A stretch of 64,000 nucleotides of DNA from Bog-950 sp044225825 (GTDB lineage Bacteria; Bacteroidota; Bacteroidia; Chitinophagales; LD1): the NCBI GenBank assembly GCA_044225825.1, contig JBGAIB010000004.1:62001-126000 (forward strand). Direction: 5' to 3'. Position 1 is the stretch's first letter; the number at the start of each line of letters is the position of its first letter. Both the position numbers and the translations under genes were made by a program. This document shows, one piece after another, positions 9,407 through 18,657 of this stretch. The notes under the pieces are model-generated. The model ran no database searches, was not told the DNA's origin, and saw nothing but the letters and a program-made list of their open reading frames with translations.

Positions 9407-10291
9407 ATGCACCAGATAGAAAACGAGTTTTTGCGCATTAAGGCCCGCGAATACGGTGCCGAGCTAACCAGCATATTTGATAAGAAGAGTAAAACTGAAC
9501 GACTTTGGAATGCAGACCCTGCCTTTTGGGGCTGGCATGCACCGGTGCTGTTTCCGGTGGTGGGCCGTTGCTTGAACGACGAGATAACCGTGGACGGCAA
9601 AAAATACAGGATGGAGAAACACGGCTTTGCCCGTAAATCAACCTTCCGGTTGCTCGAACTGGGCGATAATAAAATGATCTTCTCCTTGCTTTATAACGAT
9701 GCCACGTTAGATATCTACCCCTTCCGGTTTGAGTTCTTAATTGGCTACCGTTTAAAAGAAAATGTGCTGCATGTATCGTATGAGGTGGTAAATGAGGACG
9801 AAAAGACCATGTATTTCCAACTGGGTGGTCACCCGGCTTTTGCAGTACCCCCGGTAGGTTCGGGAGGGGAGCGCAACGGCGCTTACGAGGACTTTTACGT
9901 GCAGTTCGAGAAGCCCGAAACTAGTGCCAGACACTATATAAACGGCGACGGTTTTTTTGATGGCCGCAAAGAATCGTTGTTGCAAAACAGCGATAAAATT
10001 GCCCTGCGTAAAGACCTTTTTGATGCTGATGCCCTTATTTTAAAAGACCTTCAATCGCGCAAGGTAAGTTTAAAAAGCGATGTAAATCCACATTATCTAT
10101 CACTTCAATTTACAGGCTTTAACTACCTGGGAATGTGGGCAAAAAGCGGTGCGCCTTATGTGTGTATAGAACCCTGGCTGGGTTGTGCCGATAGTCAAAA
10201 CCTGGAAGTGGAGCTAAGCCGGAAGGAAGGGGTTGTTGCCCTACAGCCGGGTGGTGAGTTCCAAACAGGCTTTACCGTAGAAATAGCTTAA
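9407..10291 (+). CDS. Aldose 1-epimerase (LacX-like) family protein
   Basis: The 294-residue protein has the galactose-mutarotase beta-sandwich signature. An early LFPVVGR is followed by KHGFAR, LGGHPAFAVP (candidate catalytic histidine) and, near the end, CIEPWLG (candidate catalytic glutamate). It groups by pattern with LacX-like aldose 1-epimerases, which interconvert alpha and beta anomers of sugars or sugar phosphates in the cytoplasm. Its sugar is unknown, and no sugar-use genes surround it. It follows the kinase-like gene by 73 bases and could share its transcript. Confidence 0.8.
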   Translation: MHQIENEFLRIKAREYGAELTSIFDKKSKTERLWNADPAFWGWHAPVLFPVVGRCLNDEITVDGKKYRMEKHGFARKSTFRLLELGDNKMIFSLLYNDATLDIYPFRFEFLIGYRLKENVLHVSYEVVNEDEKTMYFQLGGHPAFAVPPVGSGGERNGAYEDFYVQFEKPETSARHYINGDGFFDGRKESLLQNSDKIALRKDLFDADALILKDLQSRKVSLKSDVNPHYLSLQFTGFNYLGMWAKSGAPYVCIEPWLGCADSQNLEVELSRKEGVVALQPGGEFQTGFTVEIA

Positions 10292-10310
10292 ATAAGTTTT
10301 CGAATGGACG

Positions 10311-10343
10311 TTTGAATTTGTCGTTTTATTTTTAGTAACTTTG
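10311..10343 (+). promoter_or_regulatory. Bacteroidota-type promoter of clpS
   Basis: TTTG (10311-10314), 21 bases, then TAACTTTG (10336-10343) matches the Bacteroidota housekeeping consensus (TTTG, N19-21, TAnnTTTG). The expected start point near 10350 lies past the upstream TTG/ATG candidates at 10341 and 10344, so it supports the clpS start at 10368. Confidence 0.6.
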
Positions 10344-10367
10344 ATGCCTGCAATTTCATGTAAGCTT

Positions 10368-10649
10368 ATGCAATTCCAATTTCAAACCGAACAGGACGAA
10401 GACGTAGCGGTAGCAGAAGCGGTAGACCTCCAGAAAAAACTGGTAGTTCATAACGATGATGTAAATACCTTTGATTGGGTGATTGAAACCCTGATAGAGG
10501 TATGCAAACATACGATGGAGCAGGCCGAACAATGTGCCTACATCATCCACTACCGCGGCAAGTATGCCGTAAAAACCGGCGCCTTCCGCAAGCTTAAAAC
10601 CATGAAGGACGCTATAACCGACCGGGGCATTAACTGCACCATTGAGTAA
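10368..10649 (+). CDS. clpS: ATP-dependent Clp protease adaptor ClpS
   Basis: The 93-residue form starting at the ATG at 10368 is chosen because the promoter just upstream places the transcript start after the earlier TTG and ATG. The core LVVHNDDVNTFDWVI matches the ClpS adaptor fold (its HNDD loop contacts N-degron side chains), and the terminal GINCTIE matches the family end. ClpS delivers N-end-rule substrates to ClpA/ClpC-ClpP. The length fits the usual 90-110 residues. The acyl-CoA dehydrogenase gene starts 20 bases downstream, so the two are probably cotranscribed without an obvious functional link. Confidence 0.9.
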   Translation: MQFQFQTEQDEDVAVAEAVDLQKKLVVHNDDVNTFDWVIETLIEVCKHTMEQAEQCAYIIHYRGKYAVKTGAFRKLKTMKDAITDRGINCTIE

Positions 10650-10669
10650 GCGCCTTTAAACCATCTGCC

Positions 10670-12274
10670 ATGTCGCACCATTTTACCGAAGAGCATGACC
10701 TTTTTCGCCAGAGCGTGCGTGAGTTTGTGCAACGTGAGGTTATTCCCAACGTAAATCAATGGGAGGAACAGGAGATGTTACCCCGTGAGTTATTCCGCAA
10801 GATGGGTGATCTGGGTTTTTTGGGTATCAACTTTCCGGAAGCCTACGGAGGAACGGACAATGACTTTTGGTATACGGTTGCCTACCTGGAGGAACTGAGC
10901 AAAGCTGGCTTTGCAGGGCTGGGTGCTGCCGTTAGTGTGCACCAATACATGGCCACCAACCACATTTTACTGGCCGGCAGCGAATATCTGAAAGAGCGTT
11001 ACATTAAGCCTTCCATCAAAGGCGAAATGGTGGGCAGTATTGCCATCAGCGAACCGGGTGCGGGCAGTGATGTAGCCAACCTAACTTGTACAGCACGCCG
11101 CGAAGGCGACTATTATATCATCAACGGCAGCAAAACGTTCATCACCAATGGTTACTATGGCAACTTTGTAACTGTAGCGTGTAAAACTGATGCCAGCGCG
11201 GGTTTGGCCGGTGTAAGCCTGATTGTAGTTGACCAGGGCTTACCGGGTTTTACAAAAACCAAGCTCAAAAAAATGGGCTGGAAAAGTTCCGATACCGCTG
11301 AGTTGTTCTTCGATAATGTAAAGGTACCGGTGGCTAACCTGGTGGGTGAGGAAGGGCAGGGCTTCTTCTATATCATGGAGAGTTTTCAACTGGAACGCCT
11401 GGTGGCCGCTATCATGGCCAGTGCCGGTATTCGCGAAAAGATAAACCACACCTTAAAGTATATGAAGGAGCGCAGCACCTTCGGTAAACCAATAGTAAAA
11501 TACCAGGTGTTGCGGCATAAAATGGTGGACCTGTTAACCGAATCGGAAATTACCCAGCAGTTTGTTTACCACTGTTGCGACCTGTTTAGCCGTGGTATAT
11601 TTGCAGTTAAGGAATGTTCGATGGCTAAAATGAAAGCTACTGAACTGGCCAAAACCGTAGCCGATGAGTGTTTGCAGATGTTTGGCGGTTATGGCTATAT
11701 GAGTGAATACACCATTGAACGGGCTTACCGCGATGCCAGGGTTGGTACCATTGTAGGCGGAACCACCGAGATAATGAAAGAGATAATAGCTAAAATGGCT
11801 ATTGACGGGGTAGTTTACGAAAGCGCCTACAAGGGCAAAAAAAGCGGAAAGCAAAGCCCTGCAGGCAAACCGGCATCGGCTTCCGAAACCGGAAAAAGGA
11901 ATGATTTTAATTCACATACAAAACAAGAAGGAAAGATGGATCAAGTGCCACAAACAGCGAAAGAGATTATTTATTCATTGCCCCAGCGGTTGAAAACCGA
12001 CAAGGTGGAGGATACCGCTTTGCACCGTTTTCATTTTGTGCTCGATGGCCCAACCGGCGGTAACTTTACCGTTACCCTAAGAGATAAAAGTGTAGTAGTA
12101 CTGGATGGCCTGGTAGATGAACCTACCTGTGTAATTAAAGCCAAAGCCAGCGACTACGAGGATCTGGAACATGGCCGCGGTAACCCGCAAATGATGTTCA
12201 TGATGGGTAAAATTAAGGTGAGCAACCTGGGTGAGGTAATGAAGTTTGTAACTTACTTTAACCGTATTAAATAG
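10670..12274 (+). CDS. Acyl-CoA dehydrogenase fused to an SCP2 sterol-carrier domain
   Basis: Residues 1 to about 390 form a full acyl-CoA dehydrogenase: N-terminal helices, IAISEPGAGSDVANL (flavin and substrate binding), GSKTFITNGYYGNF and the C-terminal QMFGGYGYMSEYTIERAYRD. The usual YEGT catalytic glutamate is replaced by glycine (Gly363 in VGGTTE). Glu242 in the QLER motif sits where isovaleryl-CoA and long-chain dehydrogenases keep theirs. A charged linker rich in Lys, Ser and Gly (about 396-422) leads to an SCP2-like domain (about 423-534, with GGNFTVTLRDKSVVVLDG). The fusion is unusual, since family members are about 390 residues. The likely reaction is FAD-dependent dehydrogenation of a branched or long acyl-CoA, possibly in leucine breakdown with the nearby carboxylase. 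Confidence 0.85.
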   Translation: MSHHFTEEHDLFRQSVREFVQREVIPNVNQWEEQEMLPRELFRKMGDLGFLGINFPEAYGGTDNDFWYTVAYLEELSKAGFAGLGAAVSVHQYMATNHILLAGSEYLKERYIKPSIKGEMVGSIAISEPGAGSDVANLTCTARREGDYYIINGSKTFITNGYYGNFVTVACKTDASAGLAGVSLIVVDQGLPGFTKTKLKKMGWKSSDTAELFFDNVKVPVANLVGEEGQGFFYIMESFQLERLVAAIMASAGIREKINHTLKYMKERSTFGKPIVKYQVLRHKMVDLLTESEITQQFVYHCCDLFSRGIFAVKECSMAKMKATELAKTVADECLQMFGGYGYMSEYTIERAYRDARVGTIVGGTTEIMKEIIAKMAIDGVVYESAYKGKKSGKQSPAGKPASASETGKRNDFNSHTKQEGKMDQVPQTAKEIIYSLPQRLKTDKVEDTALHRFHFVLDGPTGGNFTVTLRDKSVVVLDGLVDEPTCVIKAKASDYEDLEHGRGNPQMMFMMGKIKVSNLGEVMKFVTYFNRIK

Positions 12275-12301
12275 CGGTTAGCAATCAATTAGCAGCTACT
12301 T

Positions 12302-12326
12302 AAAGCCACCTATGGGTGGCTTTTGC
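12302..12326 (+). terminator. Terminator after the dehydrogenase gene
   Basis: The perfect 9-bp stem AAAGCCACC/GGTGGCTTT with a TATG loop is followed by further T residues (TTGCTTTT). It closes the clpS-dehydrogenase unit. Confidence 0.75.
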
Positions 12327-12435
12327 TTTTGATGGAAATGACATGGCCCGGGGATAAGTTTGCACAAACTATACAACAATATAGGGCTAACAATAAACGA
12401 TTAGCTGTTTCCATTTAGTTTTTCATATTTGGGCC

Positions 12436-13149
12436 ATGGCGAGGCTTAGCGTAAACATTAATAAGGTGGCCCTTATGCGCAATGCGCGGGGTAGTAATGT
12501 GCCCGATGTGGTGCAGTTTGCATTGGATGCCGAACGGTACGGTGCACAAGGCATTACCGTGCATCCCCGGCCCGATGAGCGGCATATTCGTAAAAGCGAT
12601 GTGTATGAACTCAGCAGCGTGGTAAGCACCGAATTTAATATAGAGGGTTATCCAACCCCCGATTTCCTCAAGATGGTGTTAGAGGTGCGGCCTCATCAAT
12701 GCACCCTGGTGCCCGATGAACCGGGGCAGCTCACAAGCGACCACGGATGGGATACCCTGAAACACTTCGAATTTTTGACCGGTGTAATACAACAATTGAA
12801 GGAGAAGGATATCCGCGTGTCATTGTTTATCGACCCGGACTTTAATCGTATGGAAACTGCTAAAAAAGCCGGTGCGGACCGTATTGAATTTTATACCGGT
12901 CCCTATGCGCACGATTTTACACGCGATAAAGTAACAGCCATAGAGCCTTTCGTGCCTGCTGCAGCTTTCTGTCAGCAAATTGGCTTAGGTGTTAATGCCG
13001 GCCACGATCTTAATCTGGACAACCTCCGGTTTTTTAAGGAACATATACCGGGCCTGCTGGAAGTAAGCATTGGCCATGCACTTATCAAAGATTGCCTATA
13101 TTACGGTTTAGAAAATACACTTCAGCTGTATTTACGCGAACTGGAATAG
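12436..13149 (+). CDS. pdxJ: Pyridoxine 5'-phosphate synthase
   Basis: The 237-residue protein is full length for PdxJ. It begins MARLSVNINKVALMRNARG and continues with GITVHPRPDERHIR, the phosphate- and substrate-binding signature. Later come CTLVPDEPGQLTSDHGWD, ADRIEFYTGPYA, GLGVNAGHDLNLDN and VSIGHALI, all diagnostic. PdxJ condenses 3-amino-1-hydroxyacetone phosphate with deoxyxylulose 5-phosphate to make pyridoxine phosphate (vitamin B6). The plsC gene starts six bases after its stop, indicating a shared transcript. Confidence 0.95.
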   Translation: MARLSVNINKVALMRNARGSNVPDVVQFALDAERYGAQGITVHPRPDERHIRKSDVYELSSVVSTEFNIEGYPTPDFLKMVLEVRPHQCTLVPDEPGQLTSDHGWDTLKHFEFLTGVIQQLKEKDIRVSLFIDPDFNRMETAKKAGADRIEFYTGPYAHDFTRDKVTAIEPFVPAAAFCQQIGLGVNAGHDLNLDNLRFFKEHIPGLLEVSIGHALIKDCLYYGLENTLQLYLRELE

Positions 13150-13155
13150 GCACTC

Positions 13156-13896
13156 ATGCAGCAATTTAAAAAGCTCTTTTTCGCCTTTTGGGCCCTTTGG
13201 GGTTTTGCCTGGTTTATGCTGGTAGTTTTACTGGCCACCCCATTTTATGCCATAGCCTTATATCTGTTTGGCCGCAAAATGGCCAAGCCCTGTATTTGGA
13301 TCAACGGGCACATTCTTTCCCCCATTATTTTAACCATGAGTTTGATAAGGGTAAAGGTGCACAACCGGGAACGGGTAGATAAAAACTGTACCTATGTGTT
13401 TGTAGCCAACCACGGTGCACAAATTGATATTCCCGCCGGTGCAATGGCGAATCCCATACCTGCCCGTTTTTTAGCCAAAGCCGAGATACAGAAGATACCC
13501 ATGTTTGGTTACATGGTAAAAATGATAGGCATCTATGTAGACCGCCGCAGTAAAGAAAGCCGTGAGAAAGCCTACCGTTATATGATTGAAGCCCTGCACC
13601 ACGGCGAAAGCATCTTCATCTATCCCGAAGGCACTCGTAACCGTACGGATGAGCCGCTAAAGGAGTTTAAGGATGGTGCTTTTAAGGTGGCGGTTTTGGC
13701 CCAGGTACCCATTATGGTACAAACGCTGGTAAATACCCGGCAGTTGAACGACCCGCGGCGTAGTCACCTGCAGCCCGGTACCGTGCATGTGTATTGGAGC
13801 GAACCCATTTCCACAACAGGATTAACAGAAGCGGATATACCTGCATTAAAAGAAAAGGTACGCAACGAAATGCTTCAGCATTTATCAACTAAGTAG
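13156..13896 (+). CDS. plsC: 1-acyl-sn-glycerol-3-phosphate acyltransferase
   Basis: This 246-residue membrane-associated acyltransferase has a strong N-terminal hydrophobic segment (about residues 10-36). The PlsC motifs follow: NHGAQID (HX4D catalytic, residues about 84-89) and FIYPEGTRNR (acceptor binding). It would acylate lysophosphatidic acid to phosphatidic acid in membrane lipid synthesis. Other lyso-lipid acceptors, including Bacteroidota amino lipids, are possible. It follows pdxJ by six bases, a frequent type of unrelated gene pairing. Length fits the family. Confidence 0.88.
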   Translation: MQQFKKLFFAFWALWGFAWFMLVVLLATPFYAIALYLFGRKMAKPCIWINGHILSPIILTMSLIRVKVHNRERVDKNCTYVFVANHGAQIDIPAGAMANPIPARFLAKAEIQKIPMFGYMVKMIGIYVDRRSKESREKAYRYMIEALHHGESIFIYPEGTRNRTDEPLKEFKDGAFKVAVLAQVPIMVQTLVNTRQLNDPRRSHLQPGTVHVYWSEPISTTGLTEADIPALKEKVRNEMLQHLSTK

Positions 13897-13914
13897 CTTC
13901 CCACAGGGGCGTAG

Positions 13915-14325
13915 CTATGAGTAAATTGTTACTACCAGTTTTCTGCCGGAGGCCCTGTTTCTGAATTCGCACAGGTAGATCCCTTGCCAGGTACCCAGGT
14001 TTAATTGGCCGTTAGTAATAGGAATAGTAACTGAGCTGCCTACCATGGCAGCCTTAATGTGGGCAGGCATATCGTCCGGCCCTTCATCGTTATGGGTATA
14101 ATAAGGGGCGTTTTCGGGCACCAGTTTATTAAAGGAGCTTTCGAAATCGGCCAGTACGCTGGGGTCGCAGTTTTCGTTAATGCTTAAACCGGCAGAGGTG
14201 TGCTTGATGAACAGGGTCAACAGCCCTGTTTGTGGCAGTACCGGCAGTTGTTGGAGCACGATTTCGGTAATCAGGTGAAAGCCCCGGCGATGAGGTGGTA
14301 AAGTAAATTCGCTTTGCTGAATCAT
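13915..14325 (-). CDS. yjbQ: YjbQ family protein (UPF0047)
   Basis: The 136-residue protein is full length for UPF0047/YjbQ. Diagnostic stretches are LFIKHTSAGLSINENCDPSV, THNDEGPDDMPAHIKA (metal-binding histidines) and TWQGIYLCEFRNR near the end. Some family members have weak thiamine phosphate synthase activity in vitro; the true role is unsettled. It is a single gene convergent with plsC. Confidence 0.88.
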   Translation of the reverse strand: MIQQSEFTLPPHRRGFHLITEIVLQQLPVLPQTGLLTLFIKHTSAGLSINENCDPSVLADFESSFNKLVPENAPYYTHNDEGPDDMPAHIKAAMVGSSVTIPITNGQLNLGTWQGIYLCEFRNRASGRKLVVTIYS

Positions 14326-14589
14326 GGCACTAAAATACCGGCTACTAGTTATAGAACGAAAAGATTAACACGAAGTATTCAAGGCGCAAAGGTTCTCTAT
14401 GTTGCAAGGCTTTGAGCCCATCCTTAAAGTCCAACCGACAGTAATCGACCAGTGCTTTTACCCCTATTTTCTTCGCAGCTTAATGTGTATAAAACTGCGG
14501 TGTGCCGTTAGCACAGGCATTTCGGTCAAAATCTTACCTTCGCACGGTTTTTGAAGGGCATGGCCCCGGGCACAAACCAATAGATAATT

Positions 14590-16275
14590 ATGAGCGATAC
14601 TACCATTATATTCTCCATGTTGGGGTTAAGTAAAACCATACCCCCCAATAAGCAGATACTGAAGAACATTTACCTGAGCTTTTACTACGGGGCTAAAATC
14701 GGCATCATCGGTGCTAACGGTTCGGGTAAATCAACCCTGTTGCGCATTATTGCGGGTGTAGATGAAAACTACCAGGGTAAAATTGAGAAGAGCAAGGACT
14801 ACACCGTGGGCCTGTTGGAACAGGAGCCTAAACTGGATGATACCAAAACGGTAATTGATATCGTACGCGAAGGCAAGAAAGAGATATTCGACCTGCTGGA
14901 CGAGTTTAACCGTATCAGCGAAAAGTTCAGCGACCCAGACCTAGACCCGGACAAAATGGAAAAGCTGCTGGAACGCCAGGGTGTGTTGCAGGACCAGATT
15001 GATGCCGCCAATGCCTGGGAAATTGACCAGGTACTGAACCGTGCCATGGATGCATTACAGTGTCCTGAACCGGATGCCCCTATTAAGAACCTATCGGGTG
15101 GTGAGCGCCGCCGTGTAGCACTTTGTCGCTTGTTGTTGCAGGAACCCGATGTGTTGTTATTAGACGAACCTACCAACCACCTGGATGCTGAATCGGTATT
15201 GTGGTTGGAGCATCACCTGGCACAGTACAAAGGCACTGTTATATGTATCACGCACGACCGTTACTTTTTAGATAACGTAGCCGGCTGGATTCTGGAACTG
15301 GACCGTGGTGAAGGTATTCCATGGAAGGGCAACTATAGCAGTTGGCTGGAGCAAAAGCAGGTGCGCTTAGAGCAGGAGGAGAAAATTGAAAGCAAGCGCC
15401 AGAAAATGCTGCAGCACGAATTGGAGTGGGTGCGCATGGGTCAAAAAGCCCGTCAGGCTAAGAGCAAAGCGCGTATCCAGAACTATGAGAAGATGATGCA
15501 GGAGGAGGAGAAACAGAAAGAAGAAAAACTGGAGATCTATATACCACCGGGTCCGCGTTTAGGTTCTAAGGTTATTGAAGCCAAGAATGTATCGAAAGCC
15601 TTTGGCGACCGGGTGTTGTATGAGAACCTGAACTTCTCGCTGCCACAAGGTGGCATAGTTGGTATCATAGGCCCCAACGGTGCGGGTAAAACCACCCTGT
15701 TCCGTATGATAATGGGAGAGGAGCAACCCACCTCCGGCACCTTTGAAGTAGGCGAAACCGTTAAGATAAGCTACGTCGATCAGGCCCACTCCAATCTGGA
15801 CCCCGAGAAAAACGTTTGGGATGTTATCAGTAATGGCGACGAGTGGATTGAACTCGGCAAGCTGAAGTTGAATTCGCGTGCCTATGTCTCGCGCTTTAAC
15901 TTCAACGGCGCTGATCAGCAGAAGAAGCTGAAAGTACTTTCGGGTGGTGAACGTAACCGTTTACACCTGGCCTTAACCCTTCGCGCCGAAGCAAACGTAT
16001 TATTGCTGGATGAACCTACCAACGATTTGGATGTAAACACCATCCGCGCATTGGAAGAAGCCCTCGATAATTTTGCAGGCTGTGCCGTGGTTATCTCGCA
16101 CGATCGTTGGTTCCTTGACCGTATCTGTACACACATCCTTGCTTTTGAAGGCGAAGGTCAGGTATATTGGTTTGAAGGCAGTTTCAGCGATTACGAAGAG
16201 AATAAGAAACAGCGTTTGGGTATTACCGACGACCAACCACGCAAGTTCCGCTACAAAAAGCTGGTAGCCGGCTAA
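14590..16275 (+). CDS. ettA: Energy-dependent translational throttle protein EttA (ABC-F)
   Basis: The 561-residue ABC-F ATPase has two nucleotide-binding domains and no membrane segment. NBD1 has Walker A GANGSGKST near residue 44, signature LSGGERRR and Walker B LLLDEPTNHLD. NBD2 has GPNGAGKTT near residue 360, LSGGERNR and LLLDEPTNDLD. An arm insert and charged linker (QEEKIESKRQKMLQHELEWV onward) lie between them. The start, with PPNKQILKNIYLSF, matches EttA rather than Uup or other ABC-F branches. EttA binds the ribosomal E site and gates the first peptide bond according to ATP/ADP ratio. Length fits. Confidence 0.92.
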   Translation: MSDTTIIFSMLGLSKTIPPNKQILKNIYLSFYYGAKIGIIGANGSGKSTLLRIIAGVDENYQGKIEKSKDYTVGLLEQEPKLDDTKTVIDIVREGKKEIFDLLDEFNRISEKFSDPDLDPDKMEKLLERQGVLQDQIDAANAWEIDQVLNRAMDALQCPEPDAPIKNLSGGERRRVALCRLLLQEPDVLLLDEPTNHLDAESVLWLEHHLAQYKGTVICITHDRYFLDNVAGWILELDRGEGIPWKGNYSSWLEQKQVRLEQEEKIESKRQKMLQHELEWVRMGQKARQAKSKARIQNYEKMMQEEEKQKEEKLEIYIPPGPRLGSKVIEAKNVSKAFGDRVLYENLNFSLPQGGIVGIIGPNGAGKTTLFRMIMGEEQPTSGTFEVGETVKISYVDQAHSNLDPEKNVWDVISNGDEWIELGKLKLNSRAYVSRFNFNGADQQKKLKVLSGGERNRLHLALTLRAEANVLLLDEPTNDLDVNTIRALEEALDNFAGCAVVISHDRWFLDRICTHILAFEGEGQVYWFEGSFSDYEENKKQRLGITDDQPRKFRYKKLVAG

Positions 16276-16317
16276 TCTAAAAGCCCTTTAACCTCGATAA
16301 ATAGAATACGAATTACG

Positions 16318-16345
16318 ATCCCCGGCACTGCCCGGGGATTGTTGT
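16318..16345 (+). terminator. Probable terminator after ettA
   Basis: The stem ATCCCCGG/CCGGGGAT with a six-base loop lies 43 bases past ettA and is followed by the weak T-rich tract TGTTGTTT. Confidence 0.6.
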
Positions 16346-16462
16346 TTACAAGCCCTGCTTGTATCGCAAAACCATACGCACGTAAAACCTTTTTTGTTTT
16401 CTGCCGTAATAGTAAGAGAGGCAGGGTCTATTCTGCCCATTACTTATTGCTAAAATTTAAAT

Positions 16463-17062
16463 ATGAAGAAAGCTTTTACGCCATGGCTTCTCCTTCTTGT
16501 TATTGTGCTGTCGGGCTCGTTCCGCACGCAGCGTCCGGAGGACGATAACGGTCATTACAAGAACAACGGTTACTTCTTCGCCATCCTTAACGGTAATATG
16601 TTCGAGATGCGCGATGATGATAAATACCGCGCCGAACTGATCAACAAAACCGGCTCGATGAAAGATGATAAGCTATCGCGGGTGGCTACCTCATTGATCT
16701 TTTATGGGAATGAGTTTAAAGATGATAACGGCAAGCTTTTTACTGAGAACGTTGAAATGGAATACACCTTTGACAACGGCGAACTGGGTGAGCCCAAAGA
16801 CTTGAAAATTGAAGCACATTACGACAAGCAGGATTTTTACCACCTCCCAGAGGCTACGCGCTTTAAGGTTATTAAAGTGGAGTGGAGCGATGACCATACC
16901 AACTTTTTGCTAACGGCTGATTTCGATTGCAAAATGCGCCGCTGGGGGTTCCCGGCCGAAAGTCAGCCTGTTATTCGCATTAAAGGCCGCATGGTAAATA
17001 TTAATGTTACCGTGCCAAGCTGGGTTAAAATCAAGGACCCTACACAGGTGGCAGGCCGCTAA
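16463..17062 (+). CDS. Exported protein of unknown function
   Basis: The 199-residue protein starts with a clear signal peptide (MKKAFTPWLLLLVIVLSGSF) without a lipobox cysteine, so it is probably periplasmic. The mature part is highly charged and beta-rich (NGNMFEMRDDDKYRAEL, IEAHYDKQDFYHLPEATRF). I recognise no family. The gene is free-standing; its stop codon overlaps the stop of the convergent broken TPR-like gene by two bases. Confidence 0.7.
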   Translation: MKKAFTPWLLLLVIVLSGSFRTQRPEDDNGHYKNNGYFFAILNGNMFEMRDDDKYRAELINKTGSMKDDKLSRVATSLIFYGNEFKDDNGKLFTENVEMEYTFDNGELGEPKDLKIEAHYDKQDFYHLPEATRFKVIKVEWSDDHTNFLLTADFDCKMRRWGFPAESQPVIRIKGRMVNINVTVPSWVKIKDPTQVAGR

Positions 17063-18555
17063 ACTTTTTTAATGTATTGGTGATAAGCCAGGCCGGCTAT
17101 TTTACTTTGCATAAAACAACTTACAACCGGGAAAATGACCCGGTTTTTGTTTTGTATATCACCTGCCGCAAGTGCTTCCAATTCGTGTTTTAGGCCGTCG
17201 AATGTAGCCTTAGCCTTACGGCTGTTTGCCTTAACCAGCAACACATTAAAAAATCGCAGCACCACCTTTTCGAACCTGCTTTTTTGTTTGCTGCGGCTAA
17301 CAAAGTATTCCATGTTTTTAATCAGGTTAGTTACCAGCAACTTGTTGCCAGATTCGTAATGCGCTATCATTTGCAAAATCAACACCGAACTTTGAGTATC
17401 GTAATGCACCTTCATACGGGGGGCATTCCGGTATACTTCTATCCAATCTATTGCCTTTGCATACTCCCCGTATTCCAGCAAACCACTGCTAAAGGCTACT
17501 ATCAGCGAAAGGAAAATGTCCGGCCTTAACTTATCGCTGTACGCACGCAGTTTCTTTTCCGTATCCCCGAATAAATTATAGACGGCTTTGCGGTCACCCA
17601 GTCTATCGTAATTGGCCAGGGCAAACGGGGCATAATAGCAGAATTGCCAGACCTGGTCAACCTCGTTGCGCAATTGCAATTGGTGCAGTTCTTTCAAGCG
17701 CTTATCCAGTTCTTTCCAATGGCCGGTATAAAATGCGGCATGCAGAAATTGGTTATAAGCATTCAGCAATGATAGTGTTTCGTAGCGGGTAAAATACTCG
17801 AAGCCGGTGCAAATGTTAAGCAGCTTTTCTGCTTCGTTGTATGCTTCTGCACGCTCATCGGCATGTAAAAAATAATTTAACCGCACGCAGCATAGCAGGT
17901 GTTGTGCCCGTTTACTCCTTGGTTTAATCCGGTTATTTTTTTGAAATATCCGCTTGTTGGACCGCAATGCTTCGGCACTCCGCACATTCATCGAATCATT
18001 CATGATGCGGTTCTGCTCCTGCACGGCCATTTCCAGTGCAGATAGCTGTTGTTCTATTGCACTAAACGCATCAAACTCTTTCAGCAATTCAGTGGCAGAT
18101 AACGAATCATCATCCGGTTTAATTTATAGAAGCAGGTTGCGCTGGATAGTATTTAATTGCAAGAGCGCGTCAAAGCGTTCTACACGCTCGGCAAATAGTT
18201 TAGCCCTGCCGGCTATTTTTTGCGCTTGGTGATACAAGCCCCGGTGAATGAGGATATCAATTTGACTGAAGTAGCTGCGCAGTATTACTTCCAGACTATG
18301 TTCGTCGTTGTAAGCAGTTAGGGCCTTCAGCAGGGCATTATACAAGTAGTTTTTAGCTACGGAGAATTGGTTCGTTTGCTTCTCTTTGCCTAAAGCTTTC
18401 TTTAACGCTGCTTCGTTGTAATCTGTTTGTTCTTCTATTAATTCGAACAACCGCAGCGTGTTGGTCTCGCTACTTTCATTTCTACCTGCATACTTTTTAA
18501 AGTAGCCTTTCTCGGCTGGCGAAAGCGATTGAACCAATTCGAACAGGGCATCCAT
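17059..18555 (-). pseudogene. TPR-like helical protein gene interrupted by one in-frame stop
   Basis: From the ATG at 18555 to the TAG at 17059 the minus strand is one frame of 499 codons, broken only by a TAA at 18124-18126. The upstream part starts MDALFELVQSLSPAEKGYFKKYA and has 143 residues. After the stop, 12 codons and then the rest continue in the same frame with the same helical, Leu/Tyr/Lys-rich character. The whole resembles a roughly 500-residue Bacteroidota TPR-like family whose members open with a similar LTKxEKRYFK segment. The break is therefore a nonsense change, a sequencing error, or a read-through codon. The second part lacks its own ATG near the break (nearest start a TTG at 18087). 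No promoter is visible. Confidence 0.7.
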
Positions 18556-18657
18556 CTCCGCAAGATAAAAAATGCCCAATGCCCGAAACCTAAGAACCTG
18601 ATTTTTTTAGGTGGATTTCCTTTGACGTATTCCTGTGCTTTGCACAAACTATACGAT

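Noticed and set aside
14326..14589. Possible feature between yjbQ and ettA
   Set aside because: Only weak similarity to common Bacteroidota intergenic words (AGGCGCAAAGG); no gene or clear signal.
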